Assembly (NCBI GenBank): GCA_963575745.1
Contig: CAUYUJ010021177.1
Coordinates: forward strand, 64,001-128,000
Direction of reading: 5' to 3'
DNA from: Prorocentrum cordatum
Taxonomy: Eukaryota > Sar > Dinophyceae > Prorocentrales > Prorocentraceae
DNA: 64,000 nt
In this document: positions 23,745 through 33,407 of the stretch, one piece after another
Position numbering within the stretch: position 1 is the stretch's first letter
Layout: the number at the start of each line of letters is the position of its first letter
Notes under the pieces: generated by a model
Database searches by the model: none
What the model was told of the DNA's origin: nothing
Seen by the model: the letters and a program-made list of their open reading frames with translations, nothing else
Translations under genes and position numbers: made by a program

Positions 23745-23850
23745 ATGGGGGGGGGGGGGGCAGCGCAACTCGGGGCAACCCCGGAAGCGCGAGGCGGGGG
23801 GGGTGGCAGCGCAACTCGGGGCAGCCCCGGGAGCGCGAGGAAGGAGAATC
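23745..23850 (+). repeat. Poly-G and two hairpin-motif units
   Basis: A run of G (about 23748-23760) precedes two close copies of GCAGCGCAACTCGGGGCA near 23760 and 23806. They lie just past the 3' end of the minus-strand gene at 23914. Confidence 0.7.
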
Positions 23851-23913
23851 TGCAGGAAGAGACGCGGGGCGAACGCTCAGTGGCTGAGCGCGCGCGCGCG
23901 GGCACTGGGCGGC

Positions 23914-26028
23914 TCATTGTCCGAGGAATCTTCGGGCGCGAAGCTCGGCGACGGCTCCAGGTCGACAACCATGCGCTTCGGGGGGGGCCTCGTCCACCGC
24001 CGGGCCCTCGGGAAGCTGGAGGCGCGCCGCCGCGGCATCCTCAGTGGCAACCGCTGCGTGCGTGTCGGAGCCGCCGCCGTCGTTGGCGCGGTTCGCCTTG
24101 CTATTCGCCTCCTGCTGCAGGCTCTCCACGTCGTCGGCGTCCATCTTTTCGGCATGAGCGGCCAGCTTCCACCAGAGCTTGCGCAAGCGCCTCTTCTCGG
24201 AGATGAGCATCTTCGAATCTCCATCGCCCTTGTAGAGTTTGGCCGGCGGGTCGTGCCAGCCCCGAGCCACTTGCGCGCACAGCCAGTCCCAGTCCCACGC
24301 GGGGAGGCTGTCCCACTCGATTCCGTCAGCCAACACCCAGTGTCCCCTCCACTGCTGGTCGCCCTCCTTGTGCGGCTTCACCACCGACCCCATAGCGAGG
24401 GGCTCGACCTTGGGCAGGTACTTGAGGACGTCGATGGGGCGCAGCTTGCTGACGTCCACCTGCTTGGCCAGGACCGCCTCCCGGCACAGCGTCTTGAGGT
24501 CTTTGATGTCGTACTCTGGGTGGACGGCCACGAAGTGCCAGGCTTGTTGGGGGACGGCCTCGAAGTCGATCCATTCGACCAAGATGCCCCCCTTCCCAGG
24601 CGTGTACTTCGTCCCACAATGGCAGTACCACCCTTGGCCAACTCCTTCCTGCTCGCTCTCCTGCTCGATCGTGAGCAATTGCGCCCACCTGTCAGTCCGG
24701 ATCACAGCCTTGCACCGCACGTGCTGCCCCTTCTCCATGTCGTAGCCCGTCTTGCCGCCGCAACAGTAGTATGTGTTCATGCGGCCCTTATCGTTGGCAA
24801 GGAACTGGTCTGAGTAATCACAAACCAACTGGTATTGGCTTGGCTTGCCAAGTCCAGCCTCGACGGCTTTGGAGAAGCCCTGCATCCTCCCGGCGTGAGC
24901 CGTCATGGAATCTTGAATGTTATGGCAGAATTGTTGGTCCTCCGTCAGTGTGAACTCGGACACGTCGCCGTAAGTGTCTTTGCAAAGCCAGTCGCTGTAT
25001 GCGTTGGCGCACGCGACGGCTTTGTTCATGTCCTGTTTTTTGCAAACGACCAAGTTCATCTGCGGCGCCGCGATGCGCCTGAGCCGCTGCGTCTGGATCT
25101 GCAAATACGCTCTTCCGATGGCACGTCTTTGGGTGTGATTCAAAGTGGCATACACGTCGTCGTCGACGAACTGGCCCCACCTCTGGCCTCCGGTCATGGT
25201 CGCCTCCTCCGGCTTGGCGGCGGCCGAAGAAGAGGCCGTCAGCGCCCAGCCCTCCTCGGGCACCTCGGCCCATTCTGTGCATAGATCGTCGACCGCCTCG
25301 TCCGGTTGGGCGCCCTTGCTCTTGGGGTCGACGCCGACCTGGACTCCCATCGTCGCTTTCCTCCAGCAGGCGCCTCCATCGCCGTCCAGTGCGAAGCCCA
25401 CGAGGCCGGTGAAAGCTTCCTTGACCTCGGTGAAGGACGCCTTGTATTTGTCGACGCGCTCGCGAGACTTCGCCGAACCCCAGGAATGCTTATTCGTTTT
25501 GCCGAGTTCTTTCAGGAGAGCCTTCTTGGCCATCACTGTGTCGGCGTTCTGACTCTCCGCGTAGCAGGGGAAACAATGGTGGCCGCGGTACTCGCCCTTG
25601 CTGCCCTTGTCCCAGAACCAGCTCCCGTTCCAAACGCCGGGGGGCGTGCACCACTTCTGCGGCCGCTCCGTCGTGAAGAAACTGGACATCATTTTCCAAT
25701 TGTCCTGCTCCCCGCATTCCCAGCACCACCTGACCTGGTTCTTGGGGACGGCGTACGATCCACCGCGGCACCATACATAATCGTCTGGGTTTTTAGCCAC
25801 GTTCTCCTGGTGCGCTGTCACAGCCTCTTCCACCATCTTTTTGTTGAACACTCGGTCCGCCACGATGTCGGAGGCGGACGTCCCCGTCACCTTATTCTTC
25901 TTTTTCGTTCCCTCCGGCCTCGCTAAAATTTCCATCGCCGCCGACACGATCTCCCTCGCCTCTGCGGCCTCCTCCCCCTTGCTGTCTAGCGCCTTCGCCA
26001 TGCGTTCCATCGCGTCTTCGTTTGCCAT
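23914..26028 (-). CDS. 704-aa cysteine- and tryptophan-rich protein, unknown function
   Basis: The longest convincing gene here: ATG at 26028, 704 uninterrupted codons, stop at 23914. I do not recognise the family. Possible metal-binding pairs are C102/C105 (WCWECG) with C127, then C152/C155 (HHCFPC). A second group is C403, C422/C423 (YYCCGG), C439 and C469/C471 (WYCHCG). The spacing resembles two zinc-ribbon-like modules, one in each half. The rest is mixed hydrophilic sequence with many Trp, such as WDSLPAWDWDWLC near 572-584. The tail (about 640-704) is Ala/Glu-rich and looks disordered. No signal peptide or membrane span. It has no intron and is set among dispersed repeats, so it could be a retroposed cellular gene or an accessory protein of a mobile element. 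The intact frame argues for recent function. Confidence 0.85.
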   Translation of the reverse strand: MANEDAMERMAKALDSKGEEAAEAREIVSAAMEILARPEGTKKKNKVTGTSASDIVADRVFNKKMVEEAVTAHQENVAKNPDDYVWCRGGSYAVPKNQVRWCWECGEQDNWKMMSSFFTTERPQKWCTPPGVWNGSWFWDKGSKGEYRGHHCFPCYAESQNADTVMAKKALLKELGKTNKHSWGSAKSRERVDKYKASFTEVKEAFTGLVGFALDGDGGACWRKATMGVQVGVDPKSKGAQPDEAVDDLCTEWAEVPEEGWALTASSSAAAKPEEATMTGGQRWGQFVDDDVYATLNHTQRRAIGRAYLQIQTQRLRRIAAPQMNLVVCKKQDMNKAVACANAYSDWLCKDTYGDVSEFTLTEDQQFCHNIQDSMTAHAGRMQGFSKAVEAGLGKPSQYQLVCDYSDQFLANDKGRMNTYYCCGGKTGYDMEKGQHVRCKAVIRTDRWAQLLTIEQESEQEGVGQGWYCHCGTKYTPGKGGILVEWIDFEAVPQQAWHFVAVHPEYDIKDLKTLCREAVLAKQVDVSKLRPIDVLKYLPKVEPLAMGSVVKPHKEGDQQWRGHWVLADGIEWDSLPAWDWDWLCAQVARGWHDPPAKLYKGDGDSKMLISEKRRLRKLWWKLAAHAEKMDADDVESLQQEANSKANRANDGGGSDTHAAVATEDAAAARLQLPEGPAVDEAPPEAHGCRPGAVAELRARRFLGQ

Positions 26029-26189
26029 GGCGACCGCGGGCGCGGGTGGCTGGCCTGGAGCTGCTGCGGGTCGCGGGCGGCTGATCTAGCGAATTGCTGC
26101 GTGTGAGAGCTGTCACCCTTCCGCGCCACACTCCCCCTGGCCATTTCACCGACAAAGCCTACGAAGCAGACCCGTCCTCCAAGTCAACC

Positions 26190-26432
26190 TTGCATAATGG
26201 GACCCCTCCTTCAAGCCACAGCCGACGAGGCGGAACTCGGGGCAACCCCGGAACCGTCCCACCAGCGCAGCTACAGCCGCAGAGGGGCCACCCACCTCTA
26301 CTCCCTTTTTTCCCGGGCGCTCTGGGATACAAATGAGAAGCGTCTCCCTAAGAAACGCCGACGAGGCGGATCTCGGGGCAACCCCGGAACCGTCCCATCA
26401 GCACGGTTACAGCAGCAGAGGGGCCGATGGGG
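26190..26432 (+). repeat. ~147-bp dispersed repeat, left cluster
   Basis: CGACGAGGCGGAACTCGGGG (about 26224) returns as CGACGAGGCGGATCTCGGGG near 26371. Each is followed by CCGGAACCGTCCCA.CAGC and CAGAGGGGCC. Between them lies TTTTTTCCCGGGCGCTCTGG. The same unit forms a cluster at 29112-29490, so the two clusters bracket the WGAW-repeat gene. Confidence 0.8.
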
Positions 26433-27199
26433 ATAGTCTTCTCCCCCGTGCTTTTCCCTCTTCCTGTTCCGATCACCCCCGGCAATGCAATAATGCATCC
26501 CCCTCTCCTCTCCTCTCCACTTGCCGCGGCGCCGTACCGTGACAAAAGAGCAACCAGGAGGAAGAGGAGGAGGAGGAGCAGGAGGAGGAGGAGGAGGAGG
26601 AAGAGGAGAAGGAGGTCCAGGAGGAGGAAAATACCCTCGACCCCCGACTCGACCCTCGGATCGAGGATCGATTCGCGACGATCGGGGACAAGAGCCGCGC
26701 GAAAACCCCCTTCCGACCCCCCAGGGGGCCCAAGGTCCAAGCACTCCGAAATCCGAGCCGGCCCAGAGCACCACTACGACCCCCAACCCTCAACCCTCGC
26801 GGTGGGCACGTCAGAAACGACTCGGGGCGAGGGTGCGAGGCTGAGCATCCCCCCTCTCCTCTCCCCCCACTCAGTGTCCCACTCTCCTCCGCGCTGCCCT
26901 CGGCCCCCTCCGCTTTGTCCTCCTCCCACCACTTCTCCCCCCATTCCCTCGCTGACCGCCCGCTCTTTTTTCGGGGTCGGGCGAAAGAGGGGGATAACAA
27001 AGGGGGGGGGTCGAGAATGAACCCGCGCAGCTGATTTTCCCGGCGCCTCCTGGCGCCGGAGGCGGCCACGCGTCGAGGAAGTGGCCCTCCGGCGAGGCCG
27101 AAACCAGTTACACGCAGCACATTTCGCACCCCCTCCTTTCCCAATCCGCCCCTTTCGCCCGGCCCGGTTTTTACTCGGGCCGCGGGCGGGCGCTGTGGC
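26433..27199. other. No gene supported; GGA run
   Basis: Contains an AGGAGG-type run (about 26560-26635) and GC-rich sequence with overlapping frames on both strands, none of convincing composition. The tail of the minus-strand WGAW-repeat frame fades out at its right edge. Confidence 0.4.
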
Positions 27200-28587
27200 C
27201 GCTGCGCAGGAGGACGGCCGCTTCGCAGCCGGGCCCCAGGCGCCCCACGGGGCGGCCTTGGCCTGCAGGCCGCTTCCCAGGACGGCGGCCTTGGCGGCGG
27301 CGTTGGCCTCTGCCGCACGCCGCTTCCCAGCCGGGCCCCAGGCGCCCCATGGGGCGGCCTTGGCCTGCGGGCCGCTTCCCAGGAGCTGGCGGCCTTGGCG
27401 GCGGCCTTGGGCGGCGGCCTTGGGCCTCTGTCTGCGGCCTTGGCCTTGGCCTACAGCACCATGCAGGCACTGGTCCGCCTCGGAGGCCTTGGCCTCTGCG
27501 CGCGCTGCTTCCCAGTCGGGCCCCAGGTGCCCCGAGACTCGGCCTCGGCTGCCTCGGCCTCCGCCGTCGGCCGCTTCCCGGCCGCGGCCCAGGCGCCCCA
27601 AGAGTCGTCATCCTCTGCGGCCTCCTCCGCCGCTGGCCGCTTCCCGGCCGCGGTCCAGGCGCCCCAGGAGTCGTTCTCCTCGGCGGTCTCCTCCGCCGCC
27701 GGCCGCTTCCCGGCCGCTGTCCCGGCGCCCCAGGACTGGTTCTCCTCGGCGCCCCGTGGGGCGGCTTTGGCCTGCGGGCCGCTTCCCATGTGCCGCGCGC
27801 CTCGGCGCGCCTTGGCCTCTAGTGGGTTCTGGCAACTCCATGGCTTCAGTCCTGCAGGACTGGTCCGCCTCGGCGGCCTTGGCTTCTGCCGCGCGCCGCT
27901 TCCCAGTCGGGCTCCAGGCGCCCCAGGACTCGGCCTCGGCTGCCTCGGCCTCCGCAGTCGGCCGCTTCCCAGCCGCGGACCAGGCGCCCCAGGAGTCGTC
28001 ATCCTCGGCGGCCTCCTCCGCCACCGGCCGGTTCCCGGCCGCGGTCTCGGCGCCCCATGAAGAAAAGCTCGTCATCCTCAGGCGGCCTCCTCCGCCGCCG
28101 TCTGGTTCCCCGGCGCGCTGTCCGGGGCGCCCCAGGACTCGTCCTCCTCGGCGGCCTCGGCCTCGGCCTCCGCCGCCGGCCGCTTCCCAGCCGCGGTCCA
28201 GGCGCCCCAGGACTCGCCCTCCTCGGCGGCCTCGGCCTCCGCCGCCGGCCGCTTCCCGGCCGCAGTCCAGTCGCCCCAGGACTCGTCCTCGACCTCGGCC
28301 TCCTCCGCCGCCGGCCGCTTCCCGGTCGCGGTCCAGGCGCCCCAGGACTCGTCCTCGACCTCGGCGGCCTCTGGCTGCGAAGCGGCGCCGCCGCCGCCGC
28401 GGCGGCCCAGGCCCAGGCTGCGGCTGCGGCGGCGGCGCGCTGCTGGGCGCGCCTTGGCTGGCGCCTCGCGGGCCCCGCGGTCGCCGCCCGCCAGCGCCTC
28501 GTTGGGCTGCTCCTGCTGGGGGGCTGCGCGTGCGGGGGCGCGCAGGGAGGGCGGCCTGCGTCGCGCGCGGGCGGAGGGCGCCTCCAT
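27200..28587 (-). pseudogene. SWGAW-GKRP repeat protein, frame-broken
   Basis: From ATG 28587 the minus strand encodes a basic N-terminus, then repeats of the pattern (E/D)SWGAWTAAGKRPAAE with acidic linkers. I count 13 recognisable units of roughly 22-28 residues. The reading frame switches near 28080 (stop TGA 28080-28078, one extra T beside GAGGATGACGA compared with the unit near 28000), near 27820 and near 27500, alternating between two frames. Later units lose the acidic linker (APWGAWGPAGKRR). The plus strand is also open but gives only Arg/Pro/Ala-rich low complexity, while the minus-strand periodic W-G-A-W is consistent. Either a decayed gene or a tandem-repeat gene with indels or introns I cannot resolve. 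Function unknown; the pattern suggests a disordered, low-complexity protein. Confidence 0.5.
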
Positions 28588-29111
28588 GTCACCTCCATTC
28601 TTTTTGGATACCGGAATGGGTAACCGAGAAGAAATGGTACAATGCCCAACAACAACTGCTATCCCAACCAACAGCGGCCGTTGTTTGGCAGGCGGCCTCC
28701 TGTCTCGAATGGACACAGGCCGCGGCGGCGTGCACAGTGACATAATGAACAGGAACTGCTGTTGGACGTCGTAACCATCCTTTCCGTGCGCATCTCGGGC
28801 GCCCACGACCTCAGGCCACCCGACGGCGTCGAAAGGAAGCATGAGCCAGGTCCTTGCCAAGCGCCGCGGGGGCCCAGCGGCGCAGCCGCGCAGCGGCGCA
28901 TAGGGCTGCCGGCGGGCGGCCGCGCGCGCAGCCGCGGGGCAAGGGGCAGGCTTGCTCGAGCCAAAACGGATACGGAGGAGAAAGGAGCAATAACAGTCGA
29001 ACGAAGTACGCGGACCGGCGACAGGCGGCCGCGTATATCGAGGAGCTGGGAATCCAAACATACATGCTTCCAACGGCGGGACGCGGCCTGGTTCGGAACC
29101 TGGCGCACCGG
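28588..29111. other. No gene supported
   Basis: Upstream side of the WGAW-repeat gene. The minus strand stays open beyond ATG 28587, but the extra peptide lacks the repeat and looks non-coding. No promoter element identified. Confidence 0.35.
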
Positions 29112-29490
29112 CTGAGGGGCCACCCACCTCTAATCCGTTTTTTCCCGGGAGCTCTGGGATATAAATGAGAAGCGCCTCCCAAAGAAACGCCGATGAGGCG
29201 GATCTCGGGGCAACCCTGGAGCCATTGCATCAGCGCGGTTACAGCGGCAGAGGGGTCTCTCATCTCTACTCCGTTTTTCCCGAGCGCTCTGGAAAACAAA
29301 TGAGAAGCGCCTCCCAAAGAAACGCCGACGAGGCGGATTTCGTGGCAACCCCGGAACCGTCCCATCAGCACGGCTACAGCAGCAGAGGGGCCATTCATTC
29401 TACTCCGTTCTTCCGGGTCGTCTTGGGATAGAAACGCGCAGCAGCTCGCAAGCCAACGCCGACGGAACTCGGGGCAACCCCGGAACCGCA
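29112..29490 (+). repeat. ~140-bp dispersed repeat, right cluster
   Basis: Three partial copies of the unit seen at 26190-26432. GAGGCGGATCTCGGGGCAAC (about 29195) and GAGGCGGATTTCGTGGCAAC (about 29334) are followed by a truncated AACTCGGGGCAACCCCGG near 29467. AATGAGAAGCGCCTCCCAAA occurs between units, as AATGAGAAGCGTCTCCCTAA does in the left cluster. Confidence 0.8.
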
Positions 29491-30400
29491 CTGTGGGCAC
29501 TGGAGGAGGATGAGGAGCTTGGAATGCGGGTGAGAAAGAGGAGGGACGAGAACGAAATGGAGAAGGGAGGGAGGGTGGGGGGGGTAATGATGAGGGGGGA
29601 AGAACGATCAGGCTAGGAGAGGAAATGGAGGGGAAAGCGAGGATGTGGGGGACATCGGCAAGGAAACGAGAGCGCCGCTTTCCAAGCAAGCGATGCGGCG
29701 CCCCCGCGCGCAAGCCGCGTCGCTTGCTTGGAAAGCGCCGCGCGAGGGGCTTCACATCAGCCGCCCCTTGCTGCCTTTGGCTAACTCGTCCTCCACCCTC
29801 TCCCGTCCCTCCTCCTCCCTCCTCTCCTCCTCCTCCTCCTCCTTCATCCTTTTCTCCTCTTCGTTCTCCTCGTCCTTCCCGTCGTCCTCGTCCCTCCCTC
29901 CCTCCTCCTTCTTTTCCCCTCCCTTCTTCTCGAACCCCCCTTTTCCTCCTCCTCCTCCTCCTCCTCCTCCTCCTCCTCCTCCTCCTCCTCCTCCACGCTG
30001 TGTGCCGAGCCCGGGGCCATGGCACAGATCCCTCCCTTCGGGTTTCCGGGGGTGCATCCCCAACTGGGGTGGTAATTTGCTGGGGGCCTCGACGGGGATG
30101 AGGATGGGGATGGGGGTCGGTTCAACGATATTGACCCTAGTCGCTACCCCCCTCTTTGCCGCCTGAGCCAGAGCGACCTTCGACAGCTCGCACGGCCAGG
30201 TCATTTTGGGGAGGTTGGCGGGGTGGAGGACCCAGAGTAGGAGTAGGAGTATGAGGAGGGGGAGGAGGAGTAGGAGGAGGAGTAGGAGTAGGAGGAGTAG
30301 GAGGAGGAGGCGGAGGAGGAGGAGGAGAAGGAGGAGGACGAAGAGGAGGAGGTGGAGGAAGAGGAGGAGGAGGAGGAGGAGGAGGAGCCAGCGCTTCGAC
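29491..30400. repeat. Purine/pyrimidine-skewed triplet runs
   Basis: G/A-rich sequence to about 29650, a CTC-rich stretch (29790-29995, nearly pure from 29944), and a GGA/TAG-rich stretch (30236-30390). Between them is ordinary sequence without a supported gene. An inverted pair, GCCGCTTTCCAAGCAAGCGA and GTCGCTTGCTTGGAAAGCGC, lies at about 29671 and 29719. Confidence 0.7.
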
Positions 30401-30514
30401 AACAATTTGAGCCGCGCGCATGGGCGCTCTGGCCCCCCGGGGCCGTGGAAAAATCACGACGGGAGGCTTCAAGCAAGTCTCGCCCCCAGGGGGTTCTCGC
30501 CTGGCCCCGGGACC

Positions 30515-30600
30515 GTCGAGAAATGAGTCGGGATGAAAAGCCGGCACCGGGGAATGAGTCCGAGACCCCGGGGCCCCCACGCTGCGCCAAAAACATCACG
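30515..30600 (+). repeat. GGGATGAAAA dispersed repeat, copy 1
   Basis: Core GAGTCGGGATGAAAAGCCGG, then GGGGAATG, CCCCGGGGCCCCC and AAACATCACG. It is the first of four copies in this window, one inverted. Confidence 0.65.
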
Positions 30601-30734
30601 TCGCGGGGGTTCTTGGGGGCAGCACGAAAGGGGGGGCGGCCTGCGAAGAAGGCTGGGAGCTCCGTAGGAGGCCTCCCAGCTCCTGAGAGGCCTTCTCGTG
30701 AGCCTCAGGGCCCTTCCGAGAAGGCCCCCGCCTT

Positions 30735-30840
30735 CTGACCCAGAGATCCGATGTCGTGATTTGTTCAATACGGGGTCCCCGGAAGTCTCGACCCATTCCC
30801 CAGGAGTGGTGCTTCATTCTGAGTCGATTTTTGACGGCCC
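30735..30840 (-). repeat. GGGATGAAAA dispersed repeat, copy 2 (inverted)
   Basis: On the minus strand: AAAAATCGACTCAGAATGAA is the diverged 5' part, then GGGGAATGGGTCGAGAC, GGGGACCCCGTATTGAACAA and ATCACGACATCGG. It has the same order of blocks as the copy at 30515, in opposite orientation 140 bp away. Confidence 0.6.
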
Positions 30841-30964
30841 GAAGGCACGGCGAGAGCCCCTAGGGGCCGAAATTTGCGAAAACCTTCCGTTTTGTTTTTT
30901 TCAGTGCGTTGGATCTCCGGGGTTCTTGGCCGCATTCGACCTCTGCGGGTCCTCACCAGGCCCC

Positions 30965-31060
30965 AATCAAACGATGACTCGCGATGAAAAACCGGACCCG
31001 GGAAAAGGGTCAGGGAACCCCGTATTGAGAAAAACAAGTCATGACATGTCTGGGCCCCCG
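30965..31060 (+). repeat. GGGATGAAAA dispersed repeat, copy 3
   Basis: GACTCGCGATGAAAAACCGG, then GGGAAAAGGGTC, GGGAACCCCGTATTGAGAAA and AAGTCATGACATG. It matches the inverted copy best in the GTATTGA block. Confidence 0.65.
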
Positions 31061-32147
31061 GCCCTCCGCAGATCTCCCTCCCTCTGAGCAGAAGGAGGGC
31101 CCGATCTAGGCTTGGCCAGGGCCTTCGCTCGAGGGGGATCCCCGACCAAACCCAGGCTAAGTCACTCGACTTCACGCATCGCCCCCCCGCGATCCGCGAC
31201 ACGTGGTTATCTTTGCGCCCTCGCGCCGCGCCCTGTCGAAGGCCAGCGCAGCGGCCCCAGCCGCGATTCGATTCGTGACCTGGCTGAGGGGCACCGATTT
31301 GTCTTGATGTCTTGATTTTCAGTACTGTCCCGAGTCCCCACGAGGCCTTCCAGAGGCCGAAAACGACGAACCCCTTGGTTTTCTCTCAAGACGTCGGATG
31401 TCTGCTTGCCGCCCGCTCCTTGCTGCCGTTGAGGGAACAGATGTCGTAAACGCCCCTGTCCCCGTCCCTCCCCCCCTTCGGAGGAGGAGGTTGTCGGACC
31501 CGAGTCTCTGACTTTCGGGCCACGGCTTGGGTGTCCGGCGGCCAGTCGGGACGACGCGGGCAACCCTTGAACGCTCTCGGCGAGGCGCAGCCGCCGAGGA
31601 CCCACGAAAACGTCCGAAAACCTGGAACCTCGAAACCTTTCTGGGGGGAGCACGAACAGCATCAATGATAGGCCGCCGTGGGGAACAGCTGGGGAAAAAA
31701 TAAAAATTAAGGAATAACACGCTGAGGGGCTCCCAATCTCCCCTCCCGGCTTTCCCACATCTCCGACGTCGTGTGATTATGTCGCAGCCTCGGCCCCAGG
31801 GGCCCGTTTTTGCCCCTGGCCCTGTCTTGACGGTCCCGGGGCCAGTGAGGGCTCCAGCCCTCAGCTTCCATTCGAAGCCCCAACTCGGCCCCCGCCGCGC
31901 GCTGGGCCTGGACGACCTCCGCGCCGCCCTGGCTGCCGCGAAGGGCAGCCGACGAGGGCCGCCGAGGGCCCGCCGAGGGGCCGCTCGAGGACCCACCGCG
32001 AAGGGCCGCCACGAACGCTCGCCCAGAATGACCGGCGGCGGGCGCTCGCGCCCTGGGGGCCCCGCATGTGGCGCCGATTGGAGCTCCGGGCGATGAGCGC
32101 CCCGGGCGGGTGGCGCGGTGGGGCGTGCCCTCCAATTCCTTTTTCTC
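31061..32147. other. No gene supported
   Basis: GC-rich, with overlapping weak frames on both strands that look incidental. A GATTTTCAGTACTGTCCCGAG segment near 31314 may be a further decayed end of the GGGATGAAAA repeat family. Otherwise I see nothing. Confidence 0.35.
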
Positions 32148-32166
32148 CCCCTCCTCCTCCTCCTCC

Positions 32167-32198
<32 letters not shown>

Positions 32199-32266
32199 CT
32201 CCTCGCCTTGCTCCTCCTCCGCCTCCTTCTTCTTCTCCTCCTCCTCCTCCTCCTCCTCCTCCTCCT
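32148..32266 (+). repeat. (TCC)n microsatellite
   Basis: Nearly pure CTCCTCCTC with TTC interruptions over about 120 bp. The Leu, Ser and Arg homopolymer frames are artefacts. Confidence 0.9.
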
Positions 32267-32654
32267 AGGGCGGAGACCGTGCACGCATCGGGCCATCCGG
32301 AGGCTCATCATCCAGGGAATCCGTTTTCGGGCATCCAGGGTCGTCGACAACGACTTTCGGGGTCGAAATCGATGGGCATGAACGATTTCCGGGCCCCAGG
32401 GCCATCAAAAGCGCTTCCAAGAGTTTTTTGCATGCTCGCGCGCTGGGGGATGTGTGCAGTCGCCCCCGTGGTGGAGGATTGACTAGGCGACTAGGCTATG
32501 CAAGCAGCCGCCCGATTGGGCAGACTGCTACATGGGCAGCCGCCCGATACATTCCAGAGTGCTACCTTCGGGTAAGATGAGGGGGAGAAGGAGGGGGAGG
32601 AGGAGGGAAATGGGATGTGAAGAGGAGGGAAAATGGGTGTGAGGAGGATGACCA
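32267..32654. other. No gene supported
   Basis: Unremarkable sequence with a G/A-rich patch at 32576-32645 directly downstream of the minus-strand gene stop. No polyadenylation signal is expected or seen. Confidence 0.4.
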
Positions 32655-33098
32655 CTAGGCCGCTGGGACGGGGTGCCACGCGTCATCGACGTCGCGCCAC
32701 TGCCCGTTGTCCCACGTTTGCGTGTGGACATACGCGCCCGCGCCATCATTGTCTTGTCCCTGAACGTGCGTGAGCCTGCTCATGGGGACCATGCGGATCA
32801 TCCTGCCCATGTAGTCGTGGCCGACGTAGTCGCCCGTCACCGTGCTCCACAGCACGGTCGTCTTGAGGTGGGGGGTGTTGTTGGGGCGTCGGTGGCTGCC
32901 CATGTAGCAGTCGAAGCTCACCGTGCAACCAGTTGGACTGAAATTCACCTCCCCGTGCCACGGCGTTGTGTGAGAAGTTGATTGCCATATCACTTCGGGG
33001 AAGCGACTGTCGACCCACAGGATGCCCCGATGATGTCTACGGTCATCTGGGTGGCCAAGGTTACTGTATTCCCAGCGCGTCAGGGTCCGGGTGGCCAT
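32655..33098 (-). CDS. 147-aa tryptophan-containing protein, unknown, SL-retroposed
   Basis: ATG at 33098, stop at 32655, 147 codons without interruption. Composition is ordinary and non-repetitive, with motifs YSNLGHPDDRRHHRGILWVD, FDCYMGSHRRPNNTP and GDYVGHDYMGRMIRMVPMSR and a Trp/Asp-rich end. No transmembrane segment or signal peptide. I do not recognise the family. The start was chosen because a relic spliced leader sits 63 nt upstream (33161-33183) and the frame above the ATG is short. That arrangement fits a cDNA of a trans-spliced mRNA inserted back into the genome. An upstream non-ATG extension of 24 codons stays open up to the relic leader. It could instead be the last exon of a larger gene. 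Confidence 0.6.
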   Translation of the reverse strand: MATRTLTRWEYSNLGHPDDRRHHRGILWVDSRFPEVIWQSTSHTTPWHGEVNFSPTGCTVSFDCYMGSHRRPNNTPHLKTTVLWSTVTGDYVGHDYMGRMIRMVPMSRLTHVQGQDNDGAGAYVHTQTWDNGQWRDVDDAWHPVPAA

Positions 33099-33160
33099 CG
33101 CAAGCGCAGCAACGGTCTGAAGAGAAGCGCCCCAGGTTGGCCGTTCAATTGCTGCTGGCT

Positions 33161-33183
33161 CGGGGGCCAAAAATGGCTATGGA
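33161..33183 (-). other. Degenerate dinoflagellate spliced-leader relic
   Basis: On the minus strand it reads TCCATAGCCATTTTTGGCCC then CCG. Against the 22-nt dinoflagellate leader this matches at 18 positions with one extra T; the TAGCCATTTT centre is intact. It lies 63 nt upstream of the ATG of the minus-strand gene at 33098, in the same orientation and at 5'-UTR-like distance, which supports a retroposed trans-spliced mRNA. Confidence 0.6.
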
Positions 33184-33407
33184 AGGAACGGGCATTTGGC
33201 ATTTGGACATGTTGCAGTTTGTTGCCGTGCATCTTCCCCCTCCCCCCCCTCTCCCCCCCCGCCCGCTTCCTCCTCCTCTCCCCCTCCCCGCCCGCCTCTG
33301 CCTAGAAGGGGTCTTGCTCTCTTGGCTTACAGGGCTGGGCAGTGTTCCCCGCTCCAGACGGTCCCCCCAGCATCCGCCCCGCAGTTCCCCCCGCTCCCCT
33401 GGGGGCG

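Noticed and set aside
27081-28745. 554-codon plus-strand frame over the WGAW gene
   Set aside because: Pro/Arg/Ala low-complexity antisense of the minus-strand repeat. The periodic SWGAW-GKRP pattern exists only on the minus strand.
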